This document shows positions 5,997 to 13,414 of a stretch of 18,923 bases of DNA, one piece after another. Location: NCBI GenBank assembly GCA_900544075.1, contig UQTJ01000051.1:1-18923 (forward strand), read 5' to 3'. A program made the translations under genes and the position numbers. Source of the stretch: an uncultured Bacteroides sp. (GTDB taxonomy: Bacteria; Bacteroidota; Bacteroidia; Bacteroidales; Bacteroidaceae). A model generated the notes under the pieces. The model saw only the letters and a list, made by a program, of their open reading frames with translations. It made no database searches and had not been told where the DNA came from. Positions within the stretch are counted from its first letter, which is position 1; each line of letters starts with the position of its first letter.

Positions 5997-6765
5997 ATAG
6001 CGCATCATGATTATGCTTTTTAAGCACCCTGTGTGGCAGTTCCCCATGTCCTAAAATTTCGATTGGGCATTGGAGTTTCTCCTCTATCCATTCGGCTGAA
6101 ACTTCGCTTTGAGGATGATAGTCTAAGGTGCCGTTTACGCAGGCTATACTCTTGACAGTTTGAAGCACAGAGCCTATGTCATGACTTACGAGAATGACAG
6201 CCCTTTGTTTGTTTATCTCTTCAAGCAGTGAGTATAGTCTTGCCTCGAAACGCTTGTCTATGTATGTGTTTGGTTCGTCCAGAATGATGGCTTTGGGATT
6301 AGAAACGATGGCTCTGCCCAATAAGGCTCTTTGCATCTGTCCGCCGCTCAGTTGCCCTATTGGCTTATTTTCCATACCTTCAAGTCCCATCATCGAAATG
6401 GTTTCCTTCACTCTCTCATGGTGCTCTTTTGTGAATCTGCTGAACAGGGATTTCTGTCTGTTCAGTCCCGAAAGTATAACTTCGTAGATTGATATAGGAA
6501 ACTTCTTGTCTATCGAGTTATATTGTGGCAGATAGCCTATTTCCAACTGTTCGACGGGCATTCCATTGTCATAGAATGTGATTTTCCCTTCCGATGGTTT
6601 CAGAAGTCCTAATATGACCTTCATGAGAGTGGTTTTTCCACCACCGTTCGGCCCTATGATGCCTAAGAAATCCTTCTCGGATATTTCGAGGTTTATGTCG
6701 TGAAGGACAGTCTTCCGGTCGTAACCGGCAGACAGGTTTTCTATCTTAATTATGCTGTTGTTCAT
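5995..6765 (-). CDS. Metal (zinc/manganese-type) ABC transporter ATPase
   Basis: Cytoplasmic ATPase of the ZnuC/MntB-type metal uptake systems, 256 residues. Visible motifs are Walker A GPNGGGKTT (38-46), Q-loop region YLPQYN (78-83), signature LSGGQ (139-143), Walker B AIILDEP (159-165) and the H-loop His195 (LVSHDIG). The D-loop reads NTYID where TSGVD or FTGVD is more usual. The C-terminal 20 residues are His-rich (HGELPHRVLKKHNHDAL), which may contact metal. It follows the binding-lipoprotein gene by 17 bp and is the last gene of the string. No permease gene is present next to it, so the membrane subunit must be encoded elsewhere or be a shared one. The metal is inferred from the family and partner. 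Confidence 0.88.
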   Translation of the reverse strand: MNNSIIKIENLSAGYDRKTVLHDINLEISEKDFLGIIGPNGGGKTTLMKVILGLLKPSEGKITFYDNGMPVEQLEIGYLPQYNSIDKKFPISIYEVILSGLNRQKSLFSRFTKEHHERVKETISMMGLEGMENKPIGQLSGGQMQRALLGRAIVSNPKAIILDEPNTYIDKRFEARLYSLLEEINKQRAVILVSHDIGSVLQTVKSIACVNGTLDYHPQSEVSAEWIEEKLQCPIEILGHGELPHRVLKKHNHDAL

Positions 6766-6782
6766 TTATTTCCGGTTGTATT

Positions 6783-7640
6783 CTATTTTGTACACAGTGC
6801 CTTGGCGGTGTTTGTCATTTCTTCCGTCCAGTTATAATTCAGAGGATTTACCGGAATGACTTTCACACCAAGCTCCTTGGCTATTGTTTCTGCATTGCGC
6901 ATATCGAATTCCTGCTGTACGAATATCACTTTGGCGTTCTTCTCCCTGCACAGTTTTATCAGCGACTGCAGATGTGCCGGCGAGGGTTCTTTTCCGCCTT
7001 CTTCTATGCTTATCTGTTCCAGACCGTAGTCCCTTGCAAAGTATGTCAGTGCAGGATGGTAGATAAGAAATGTTTTCTCGGCTCCTGATATTATGTTTCT
7101 TATCTCATTGTCGGTCCTTTCTATAATCTCCGTAATACTGTCAAGCTTATGCTGATAATAGTCAGAATTCCTGTTGTCTATTTCCTCCAATGCATTGCAG
7201 ATATTGTTGGCTATTATTTTGGCATTCTCCGTAGAGTTCCAGATGTGCGGTTCGATGCCGTGCTCTCCATTATTGCCATGAGAGTGAGAACATTGCTGAT
7301 GAATCAGGTTCACTCCGGCAGAAGTGTCGTAGAATGGCAGTTTCGGGAAGTTTTCCTGCAGTTTGCTTATCCACGACTGTTCGAATCCGATGTATCCTAT
7401 GCGCAGATAGGCGATGCTTTTGTTCAGATTCACCATTTGCTGCGGTGTAGGGTCATAAGTCTCTGGACTGCTGCCTTCTGGCACGATGCTTACTACGTTG
7501 AACTTGTCGCCGGCAATTGCTTCTGTAAAGTATCTTAGCGGTTCGATGGTGACAGTTATTGTAGGTTTGTCATTCTTTTCGGCGTTCCGGCATGACGATA
7601 GAGCTAAAAGCAGACATATTATAGGTAATAATGTTTTCAT
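6783..7640 (-). CDS. Metal ABC transporter substrate-binding lipoprotein (ZnuA-like)
   Basis: Cluster A-I metal-binding protein of 285 residues, which would hand Zn2+ or a similar ion to an ABC importer. It begins with a lipoprotein signal (MKTLLPIICLLLALSSC), with lipobox LSSC and Cys17 as the lipidated residue. A His-rich stretch HQQCSHSHGNNGEHG (114-128) is typical of ZnuA. Likely ligands are His132 (EPHIWN), His195 (IYHPALTYF) and Glu244. The first ligand of most relatives, the His of a PHxYE/DP motif, is Glu60 here (PETYDPTP). The gene lies 27 bp after the mnmD-like gene and 17 bp before the ATPase. Zinc is the best guess; another divalent metal is possible. Confidence 0.87.
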   Translation of the reverse strand: MKTLLPIICLLLALSSCRNAEKNDKPTITVTIEPLRYFTEAIAGDKFNVVSIVPEGSSPETYDPTPQQMVNLNKSIAYLRIGYIGFEQSWISKLQENFPKLPFYDTSAGVNLIHQQCSHSHGNNGEHGIEPHIWNSTENAKIIANNICNALEEIDNRNSDYYQHKLDSITEIIERTDNEIRNIISGAEKTFLIYHPALTYFARDYGLEQISIEEGGKEPSPAHLQSLIKLCREKNAKVIFVQQEFDMRNAETIAKELGVKVIPVNPLNYNWTEEMTNTAKALCTK

Positions 7641-7667
7641 GTTACGTTAAAATTTAAAGGATTTATA

Positions 7668-8345
7668 CTATTTGTCCGTAGCCTTTTTGGTTCCTCTCAG
7701 TATCTCTCTTTTGCCTCCCGGAGGACCAGGCAGACGTTCTACTATGAAACCGGCTTCCTGAAGCATGCGTCTGACTGCTCCCTTTGCGCAATATGTGGTC
7801 AGTATTCCGTCATCATTCAATACTTCATACAGATTGTTGAACAGTGTCTGGTTCCACATTTCCGGCTGTTTTTCTGGAGCGAAGGCATCAAAGTAGATAA
7901 TGTCGTAGCCATTTCTGAAACGGTATTCCGTAAAATCGCCTTCTATCTTTTCGATAGTGAAATTACCGGATATGGTTTGCGGTGAGTTCCATCCGGCGTT
8001 GTGGATAGAGTAAAACAGTTCGCTCTCCTCGGGTGCTATAAGCTCAGGATAGTCAAGAAGCTTTATAGTTTCCATATCTAAAGGATATTTCTCTATTGTG
8101 GTATAGAATATGCTTCTGTTGTCTTTTTTAGCTTCAAGCGATGTAAGGAAAGCATTCAGACCTGTTCCGAAACCAATTTCGAGTATGCGTGGTGACGGGG
8201 CTGATGAATGCTTCAGTCCCATATTGATGAATATGTGTTCCGATTCGGTAAGCGCTCCTTTCACCGAGTGATAATGTTCGTCCAGTTCCGGAACGAACAG
8301 GGTATAGCTTCCGTCAGCTGTCTTTTCTATTTCCATAACTGTCAT
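7668..8345 (-). CDS. mnmD: MnmD-type tRNA wobble-uridine methyltransferase
   Basis: SAM-dependent methyltransferase of 225 residues corresponding to the methyltransferase half of E. coli MnmC (DUF752). That domain methylates 5-aminomethyl-2-thiouridine at tRNA position 34, the last step to mnm5s2U. SAM motif I is ILEIGFGTGLNAFL (54-67). The family motif DAFAPEKQPEMW is at 153-164, YCAKGAVRRML at 185-195 and GPPGGKREI at 207-215. The oxidoreductase half of MnmC is absent, as in other stand-alone MnmD proteins. Two close ATGs are possible (8345 and 8336, MTVMEIEK); the first is 6 bp after the preceding stop and is kept. It is translationally packed with its neighbours, though no functional link to metal uptake is evident. 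Confidence 0.9.
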   Translation of the reverse strand: MTVMEIEKTADGSYTLFVPELDEHYHSVKGALTESEHIFINMGLKHSSAPSPRILEIGFGTGLNAFLTSLEAKKDNRSIFYTTIEKYPLDMETIKLLDYPELIAPEESELFYSIHNAGWNSPQTISGNFTIEKIEGDFTEYRFRNGYDIIYFDAFAPEKQPEMWNQTLFNNLYEVLNDDGILTTYCAKGAVRRMLQEAGFIVERLPGPPGGKREILRGTKKATDK

Positions 8346-8351
8346 ATTTTG

Positions 8352-8810
8352 TTATAAGGATATCAGTTTTAGGGTTGTAGCCACCAAGATGGCATATCTG
8401 GCCAACTTGCCTATAGTCATGGATATGGCCACTATAACGGCATTGGCCCTCATAAGCCCGAGGACCACCAGTATGGCATCACCTATTACCGGCAGGAACG
8501 ACAGGAATGCTATCCACGAACCCCTCCCCTTGATAAACCTTTCGGCTTTGTCCATCTGCTTCCTGCTGACTCCCAGATACTTTTCTATCCATTCCGTCTT
8601 ACCCAAATGTCCTATCCAGTAGCATGTCAATCCGCCTAAGGCATTTCCGGCTGTAGTCGAGAGTGTGGACAGTATCGGGTCCAGTCCAAGTCCAATGCAT
8701 GCCAAGAGTACAGCTTCAGAGCTGAACGGCAATACTGTTCCTGCCAGGAATGCCGATATGAACATTCCCCAATAACCCCATTCCGTAAGAAACTGAAGTA
8801 CTGTATCCAT
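8352..8810 (-). CDS. YqaA/DedA-type small membrane protein
   Basis: Inner-membrane protein of 152 residues of the YqaA branch of the DedA/VTT (SNARE-associated) superfamily. Related members include lipid flippases and export-linked proteins, but the role of this branch is not settled. Three to five hydrophobic segments are visible, with re-entrant-like sequences SAFLAGTVLPFSSEAVLL (19-36) and FLSFLPVIGDAILVVLG (102-118). The latter corresponds to the F-x-R-x-x-P-x-x-G motif of DedA proteins, with Ser in place of Arg, as is usual in short YqaA forms. It starts 5 bp after the DUF6427-like gene and ends 6 bp before mnmD. Confidence 0.82.
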   Translation of the reverse strand: MDTVLQFLTEWGYWGMFISAFLAGTVLPFSSEAVLLACIGLGLDPILSTLSTTAGNALGGLTCYWIGHLGKTEWIEKYLGVSRKQMDKAERFIKGRGSWIAFLSFLPVIGDAILVVLGLMRANAVIVAISMTIGKLARYAILVATTLKLISL

Positions 8811-8815
8811 ATTCT

Positions 8816-9757
8816 TTAAAATCCAAAATTAAAAGCAAAGTGACTCATTATATTATATACAGCCATCAATGCTGTTACAACAAACGACACTATCATAAAG
8901 ATATATGTGAATCTGTTGCTCTTCTGTATCATTATGTATCCGTACAGCAAAGCGCACATTGTTATTATTATAGGCAGTACGGATTTCAACATTACAGGTT
9001 GTGCTATTATCAATATTGTTTCGTATATCCCAATAGTGTTTATTACACTTATTATGATTCTGTTTTTTACCTTGTCGCTCTGTGATGTTATTATACTGTA
9101 TATACCGCTGACGGCTGATAGTAGCAAGACGCATCCGGTGGTTATCAGTTGCTGTAACGGTATATTTCTGTAGGTGTCAATGTTCCATTTAAGAATATTG
9201 TCAAACCATGTGTAAACCATCGGACTGCTGCCTGAATATATGTCATATCCGGTTATAATCCAATATGGAGTACATAATCCTATTATTCCTGCAAAGAATG
9301 TTCGTGTACTTAATGCCCTGAGTTGTGACATCGTTATGAACAGCAATGGAGCAGAAAGTATTATTCCGGGCTTTATAAGACTTGCTATTGCCAGCCATAG
9401 GAACGCATGGAATATGTATGCAGAAGCGTTTTTCGATTCGTAACTTCTCAGAAGGCAGTAAAGGCTTCCCATGAAAAGCAGCAGAATCCAGCATTCTCCT
9501 TTGCCATATTCATGAAGAAACAATGATGCCGAATATAGTACGGCAAATAAGGCAGAGGGCAATGATGAGCGGCTTCTTATGAGGGCAAACGATGTGTTTA
9601 GCTCTACCAGCAGGTATGTTACCAGACCTCCTATGAGGAAGGAAACGGCTTCCATCTTGTCATTGAAACCAATTATCCACAGAATTACAGATAATATGAT
9701 AGCTACCGGAAGTGTCAGTCTTCCGGTAGCTATATGATATTGAAAGCGGTTACGCAT
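8816..9757 (-). CDS. Polytopic membrane protein, DUF6427-like
   Basis: A 313-residue, very hydrophobic protein with about nine predicted membrane helices, beginning MRNRFQYHIATGRLTLPVAI. No catalytic motif is recognised. The position directly after purD and the composition match a family in Bacteroidota known as DUF6427, whose function is unknown. Aromatic and Asn residues sit in periplasmic-looking loops (YSGSSPMVYTWFDNILKWN, about 174-192), vaguely like glycosyltransferase-C membrane proteins, but the expected acidic motif is not obvious. The start is 6 bp past the purD stop. A 14-bp perfect hairpin lies inside codons 9-20 of the message. The codon use is AT-richer than in purD. Confidence 0.7.
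   Translation of the reverse strand: MRNRFQYHIATGRLTLPVAIILSVILWIIGFNDKMEAVSFLIGGLVTYLLVELNTSFALIRSRSSLPSALFAVLYSASLFLHEYGKGECWILLLFMGSLYCLLRSYESKNASAYIFHAFLWLAIASLIKPGIILSAPLLFITMSQLRALSTRTFFAGIIGLCTPYWIITGYDIYSGSSPMVYTWFDNILKWNIDTYRNIPLQQLITTGCVLLLSAVSGIYSIITSQSDKVKNRIIISVINTIGIYETILIIAQPVMLKSVLPIIITMCALLYGYIMIQKSNRFTYIFMIVSFVVTALMAVYNIMSHFAFNFGF
9699..9733 (-). repeat. 14-bp perfect hairpin inside the start of the DUF6427-like gene
   Basis: ATAGCTACCGGAAG (9699-9712) and CTTCCGGTAGCTAT (9720-9733) are exact inverted copies around a 7-nt loop. On the minus-strand mRNA the hairpin spans about +25 to +59 of the coding sequence, encoding IATGRLTLPVAI. The sequence after the 3' arm (CATATTATCTGTAATT) is only moderately T-rich. 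It could weaken downstream expression after purD or stabilise the purD message. Confidence 0.6.
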
Positions 9758-9763
9758 GATATA

Positions 9764-11038
9764 TTATAAGTCGAAACCTATGTCTGAACGGAAATATTTC
9801 TTCTCGAACTGTATTTTACCGGCGTTCTGGAACGACATAGCCAGAGCTTCTTCCTTGTTCGCGCCGTAAGAGCTTACAGCTATTACACGTCCTCCTGCTG
9901 TAACGACCTGTCCGTCCTTAACAGCTGTTCCGGCATGGAATACGATACTTCCACCGGCCTTTGCATCTTCGATACCGCTCATAGGGAAACCTTTGTCGTA
10001 TGCCTCAGGATAGCCTCCTGATACTAACATTACGCATACAGCCGAGCGAGGGTCTATCTCAAGAACACGCTGGTCGAGGTTGCCTTCTGCAACACCTTCA
10101 AGCAGGTCTACCAGGTCGCTCTTGATACGGAGCATCACGCTTTCTGTTTCAGGGTCGCCCATACGTACGTTGTATTCTATCACCATCGGTTCGCCCTTCA
10201 CGTTGATAAGTCCGAAGAAGATGAAACCTTTATAGTCGATACCTTCTTCAGCAAGACCTTCCACAGTAGGACGTATGATGCGGTCTTCCACCTTCTTCAT
10301 CCATTCTGCATTTGCAAACGGAACAGGTGAAACAGAACCCATACCTCCTGTGTTAAGACCTTTGTCGCCTTCGCCGATACGTTTGTAGTCTTTTGCTTCA
10401 GGCAATATCTTGTAGTTCTTTCCGTCTGTAAGAACGAAAACAGAACATTCTATACCGCTAAGGAATTCTTCGATAACCACTGTGGCAGAAGCACTTCCGA
10501 ACATACCGCCAAGCATTTCCTTCAGTTCCTTCTTAGCCTCTTCCAGTGTAGGGAGAATCAATACACCTTTTCCGGCACACAATCCGTCAGCCTTAAGTAC
10601 GTATGGAGCTTCAAGAGTCTCAAGGAAAGCCAATCCTTCTTCAAGGTTTTCTGCTGTAATGCTCTTGTAGCCTGCTGTAGGGATATTATGACGCTGCATG
10701 AATCCTTTGGCAAATTCCTTGCTTCCTTCAAGCACAGCACCTGCCTTAGAAGGACCGATAACAGGGATTGACTTCAATGCCTCGTCGTCGCGGAAAAAGT
10801 CATATACACCCTTTACCAATGGATCTTCCGGACCTACTACCACCATGTCAACTTTGTTTTCTAGGACAAACTGTTTGATGGCATTAAAGTCGTCAGCCTT
10901 GATGGCTACGTTTTCACCAACTTCGCGTGTTCCGGCATTTCCCGGAGCGATGTACAATTTCTTAACTTTTGAGCTTTGTGCAATTTTCCATGCCAGAGCA
11001 TGTTCGCGGCCGCCTGAGCCAAGTAGTAAGAGTTTCAT
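9764..11038 (-). CDS. purD: Phosphoribosylamine-glycine ligase (GAR synthetase)
   Basis: Cytoplasmic purine-biosynthesis enzyme that joins glycine to phosphoribosylamine with ATP. The protein has 424 residues, normal for the stand-alone bacterial form. The N-terminal domain begins MKLLLLGSGGREHALAWK. The ATP-grasp region includes GPSKAGAVLEGSKEFAK (about 109-125), LKADGLCAGKGV (147-158) and the metal-binding FGLINVKGEPMVIEYNVRMGDPE stretch near 275-297. It lies 23 bp after the S9 peptidase gene and 6 bp before the membrane-protein gene, so it is probably co-transcribed with genes outside purine metabolism. No purine riboswitch or operator is visible in the short upstream gap. Confidence 0.98.
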   Translation of the reverse strand: MKLLLLGSGGREHALAWKIAQSSKVKKLYIAPGNAGTREVGENVAIKADDFNAIKQFVLENKVDMVVVGPEDPLVKGVYDFFRDDEALKSIPVIGPSKAGAVLEGSKEFAKGFMQRHNIPTAGYKSITAENLEEGLAFLETLEAPYVLKADGLCAGKGVLILPTLEEAKKELKEMLGGMFGSASATVVIEEFLSGIECSVFVLTDGKNYKILPEAKDYKRIGEGDKGLNTGGMGSVSPVPFANAEWMKKVEDRIIRPTVEGLAEEGIDYKGFIFFGLINVKGEPMVIEYNVRMGDPETESVMLRIKSDLVDLLEGVAEGNLDQRVLEIDPRSAVCVMLVSGGYPEAYDKGFPMSGIEDAKAGGSIVFHAGTAVKDGQVVTAGGRVIAVSSYGANKEEALAMSFQNAGKIQFEKKYFRSDIGFDL

Positions 11039-11061
11039 ATTATATTTGTTTTTTAAGTTTT

Positions 11062-13335
11062 TTATTTTAAAAAGTCATCAAAGTATCTCGAAATGTGTTC
11101 ATGCAGATGAACTCTCTCTGTTCCAATCATGTTATGTCCTGATTCCGGATAAACGAAGAAGTCAGGATGTGTTCCTGCATCAATGCATGAACGCAGGAAT
11201 GTATAGCTGTGCTGAGGAACACAAGTAGGGTCTTCACCACCGATTATAATCAGCAGTCGTCCTTTCAGGTTTCCTGCTTTCAGGTTCAGATTAGAATTCT
11301 TGTATCCTTCCGGGTTTGTTTCCGGTGTGTCCATGTACCTTTCGCCATACATCACCTCGTAGTATTTCCAGTCGATAACCGGACCTCCGGCTACACCAAC
11401 CTTGAATATCTCAGGATAAGTAAGCATAAGGTTTGTAGTCATGAATCCTCCGAAGCTCCATCCGTGTACCCCTATCCTGTTGGCATCAACGTATGGAAGT
11501 GACTGCAGCATCTTTGCTCCTTCCACCTGGTCTTTCATCTCTTCCACACCAAGCTGACGGAAAGTACAGTTTTCGAATTCCAGTCCGCGGTTGTCGCTGC
11601 CACGGCTGTCCACTGTAAGCATTACATATCCTTTCTGGGCCATGTACAAATCCCAACCACGAGCATCGTAGAAACGAGTGTTGTGTATCATCTGTGCGTG
11701 AGGACCGCCATACACGTAGATAATAGCAGGATATTTCTTGTTAGGGTCGAAGTTAACCGGCTTGATAAGTCTGTAGTAAAGGTCAGTCTTACCGTCTGCA
11801 GCCTTGATTGTTCCAAGAGTTATCTCAGGCATATTGAATTTCTCAGGCATAGGGTCGCTTGAAGTGAAGATAGTAACACCCTTCTTGCCGTTTGTAGGCA
11901 ATATGCTTGTTTCGCCTGCTATGCTGAACGAAGTCATGTTGTCGATGATATAAGTACCACCGGCAGAGAGTTGTGCTCTGTGGTTACCGTCCTCCTTACC
12001 AATCAGAGTACGTTTGCCGCTCTTTATGTTGAGGCTGTAGATGTTAGTCTGCAAAGGTGAAACCTCGGTAGATGCGATAATGACTTCCTTCTTAGCTTCG
12101 TTGAAACCGAGAATATCCTGTACCAGCCAGTTACCTTTGGTGAGTTGTTCCACTTCTACATATTCCTTGTATTTGTTCATACCTTCTATCAGCTCCAATG
12201 TGACCGGTCGAGGTTTCTTAGTGTCAAACAGATACAGATGGTTGAAGCCGTCTCTCTGGCTCTGATAGATGAATTTTGTTTCATCCCATGGAAGGAATGT
12301 CAGAGGATGCTGAGGCTCAACATATTTAGGATGAGATTCCTCGTACAGTACACCGATTTTCTTACCTGTCTCGGCATCGTACTTAACGAGTTGGGCATAG
12401 TTCTGGTCGCGGTTCACTTCTATCACATAGATGTTTTCCTCATCAGGAGCCCATGATATGTTTGTGAAATATCTGTCAGTAGGGTCGCCAGCATCCAGAT
12501 AGACTGTCTTTCCGGTTTCTGGATTATATATTCCTACGGTTACCTTGTGGCTTGTCATACCTGCCATAGGATATTTGTCAGGTTCGAGAGTTGCTATACG
12601 TGTGGTAGTGTTTACCTGCGGATAGTCTGTCACCATGCTCTGGTCCATTCGGTAGAAAGCAAGATATTTTCCTTCAGGACTCCAGAATGTACCTTTGTAA
12701 ATACCGAATTCATTGCGGTGTACAGCCTGACCGTAAACGATGTCGTGGATATCGTTGCCACCACATGCAGCTTTCTCAATGTCGATGTCAGGATTAACCT
12801 GCTTGTCAGCAATCTTCTCGGAAGCTATATGCAGATTGTCGCCCACTGTATATGCCACAGTCATGCTTTCCTTGCAGAAATCAATATTTGCAGCACCTTT
12901 GTTTATTTTGATAACCGATTTTACGACCTTATCTTCAAAGTCATAGACTATGATGTTACCGTCGTGTGAGAGAAGAATTTCCTTTTCCTCTTCCCATGGC
13001 ATTGAAGCCCCCATGAGCGAACGTATTTGTTTGATACCCTTGGTCTTTTCATCAGCCTGAAGTGCAGAGTTCAACTCTTCTAAGGTGATGATAGTCTTTT
13101 CCTTGCCGTTCTTTTTGTCGATAGATACAATCTCCTCCACTCCTGTGCGGATACATACATCGCCCCACCATTTCAGGCCTGACATTCTTTTCGGAATGAG
13201 GTTGAAATAGTTGTCACCTCCCGGAATTACATCCTGCAGTGTGAACGATGTCTTTTCCTGTGCCAGGATTCCTGTAGTAGGGATATTAAGTGCCATTATG
13301 CTCAATAGGGTTATGATTTTGTTCTTGAGAATCAT
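11062..13335 (-). CDS. S9-family exopeptidase, prolyl-tripeptidyl-peptidase-like (DPP IV clan)
   Basis: Exported serine peptidase of 757 residues with an N-terminal signal (about 1-25, ending GILAQ). The eight-bladed propeller domain covers about 35-520, and the alpha/beta-hydrolase domain covers about 530-757. The catalytic triad is Ser627 (GWSFGGF), Asp702 (GGEDPT) and His734 (ESGHN). The spacings of 75 and 32 residues are those I recall for Porphyromonas prolyl tripeptidyl peptidase (603/678/710). The DPP IV double-Glu motif is replaced by a region with a single Glu (VHRNEFGI). A Glu sits 33 residues after the Ser (YYEVMYGERYM), both features of the tripeptidyl type. Its likely role is removal of Xaa-Xaa-Pro from peptides in the periplasm or at the surface. 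No clear promoter lies in the 79-bp gap upstream, although AGGA precedes the ATG by 6 bp. Confidence 0.88.
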   Translation of the reverse strand: MILKNKIITLLSIMALNIPTTGILAQEKTSFTLQDVIPGGDNYFNLIPKRMSGLKWWGDVCIRTGVEEIVSIDKKNGKEKTIITLEELNSALQADEKTKGIKQIRSLMGASMPWEEEKEILLSHDGNIIVYDFEDKVVKSVIKINKGAANIDFCKESMTVAYTVGDNLHIASEKIADKQVNPDIDIEKAACGGNDIHDIVYGQAVHRNEFGIYKGTFWSPEGKYLAFYRMDQSMVTDYPQVNTTTRIATLEPDKYPMAGMTSHKVTVGIYNPETGKTVYLDAGDPTDRYFTNISWAPDEENIYVIEVNRDQNYAQLVKYDAETGKKIGVLYEESHPKYVEPQHPLTFLPWDETKFIYQSQRDGFNHLYLFDTKKPRPVTLELIEGMNKYKEYVEVEQLTKGNWLVQDILGFNEAKKEVIIASTEVSPLQTNIYSLNIKSGKRTLIGKEDGNHRAQLSAGGTYIIDNMTSFSIAGETSILPTNGKKGVTIFTSSDPMPEKFNMPEITLGTIKAADGKTDLYYRLIKPVNFDPNKKYPAIIYVYGGPHAQMIHNTRFYDARGWDLYMAQKGYVMLTVDSRGSDNRGLEFENCTFRQLGVEEMKDQVEGAKMLQSLPYVDANRIGVHGWSFGGFMTTNLMLTYPEIFKVGVAGGPVIDWKYYEVMYGERYMDTPETNPEGYKNSNLNLKAGNLKGRLLIIIGGEDPTCVPQHSYTFLRSCIDAGTHPDFFVYPESGHNMIGTERVHLHEHISRYFDDFLK

Positions 13336-13376
13336 GCTTTCCTGTTACTTTATAGAATCGTTTTAAAAATATGAAA

Positions 13377-13407
13377 CCTTGCAGGGTAAGGTTTTTACCC
13401 AGCAAGG
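13377..13407 (-). terminator. Terminator of the rRNA methyltransferase gene
   Basis: A hairpin with two 6-bp halves (CCTTGC/GCAAGG and GGGTAA/TTACCC) separated by one mismatch, with a 5-nt loop, starts 8 nt past the methyltransferase stop. On the minus strand TTTCATATTTTTAAAA follows. It lies 42 bp before the S9 peptidase start. No -7 box is seen in between, so the downstream string may depend on read-through or on a poorly conserved promoter. Confidence 0.7.
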
Positions 13408-13414
13408 ATATGTA

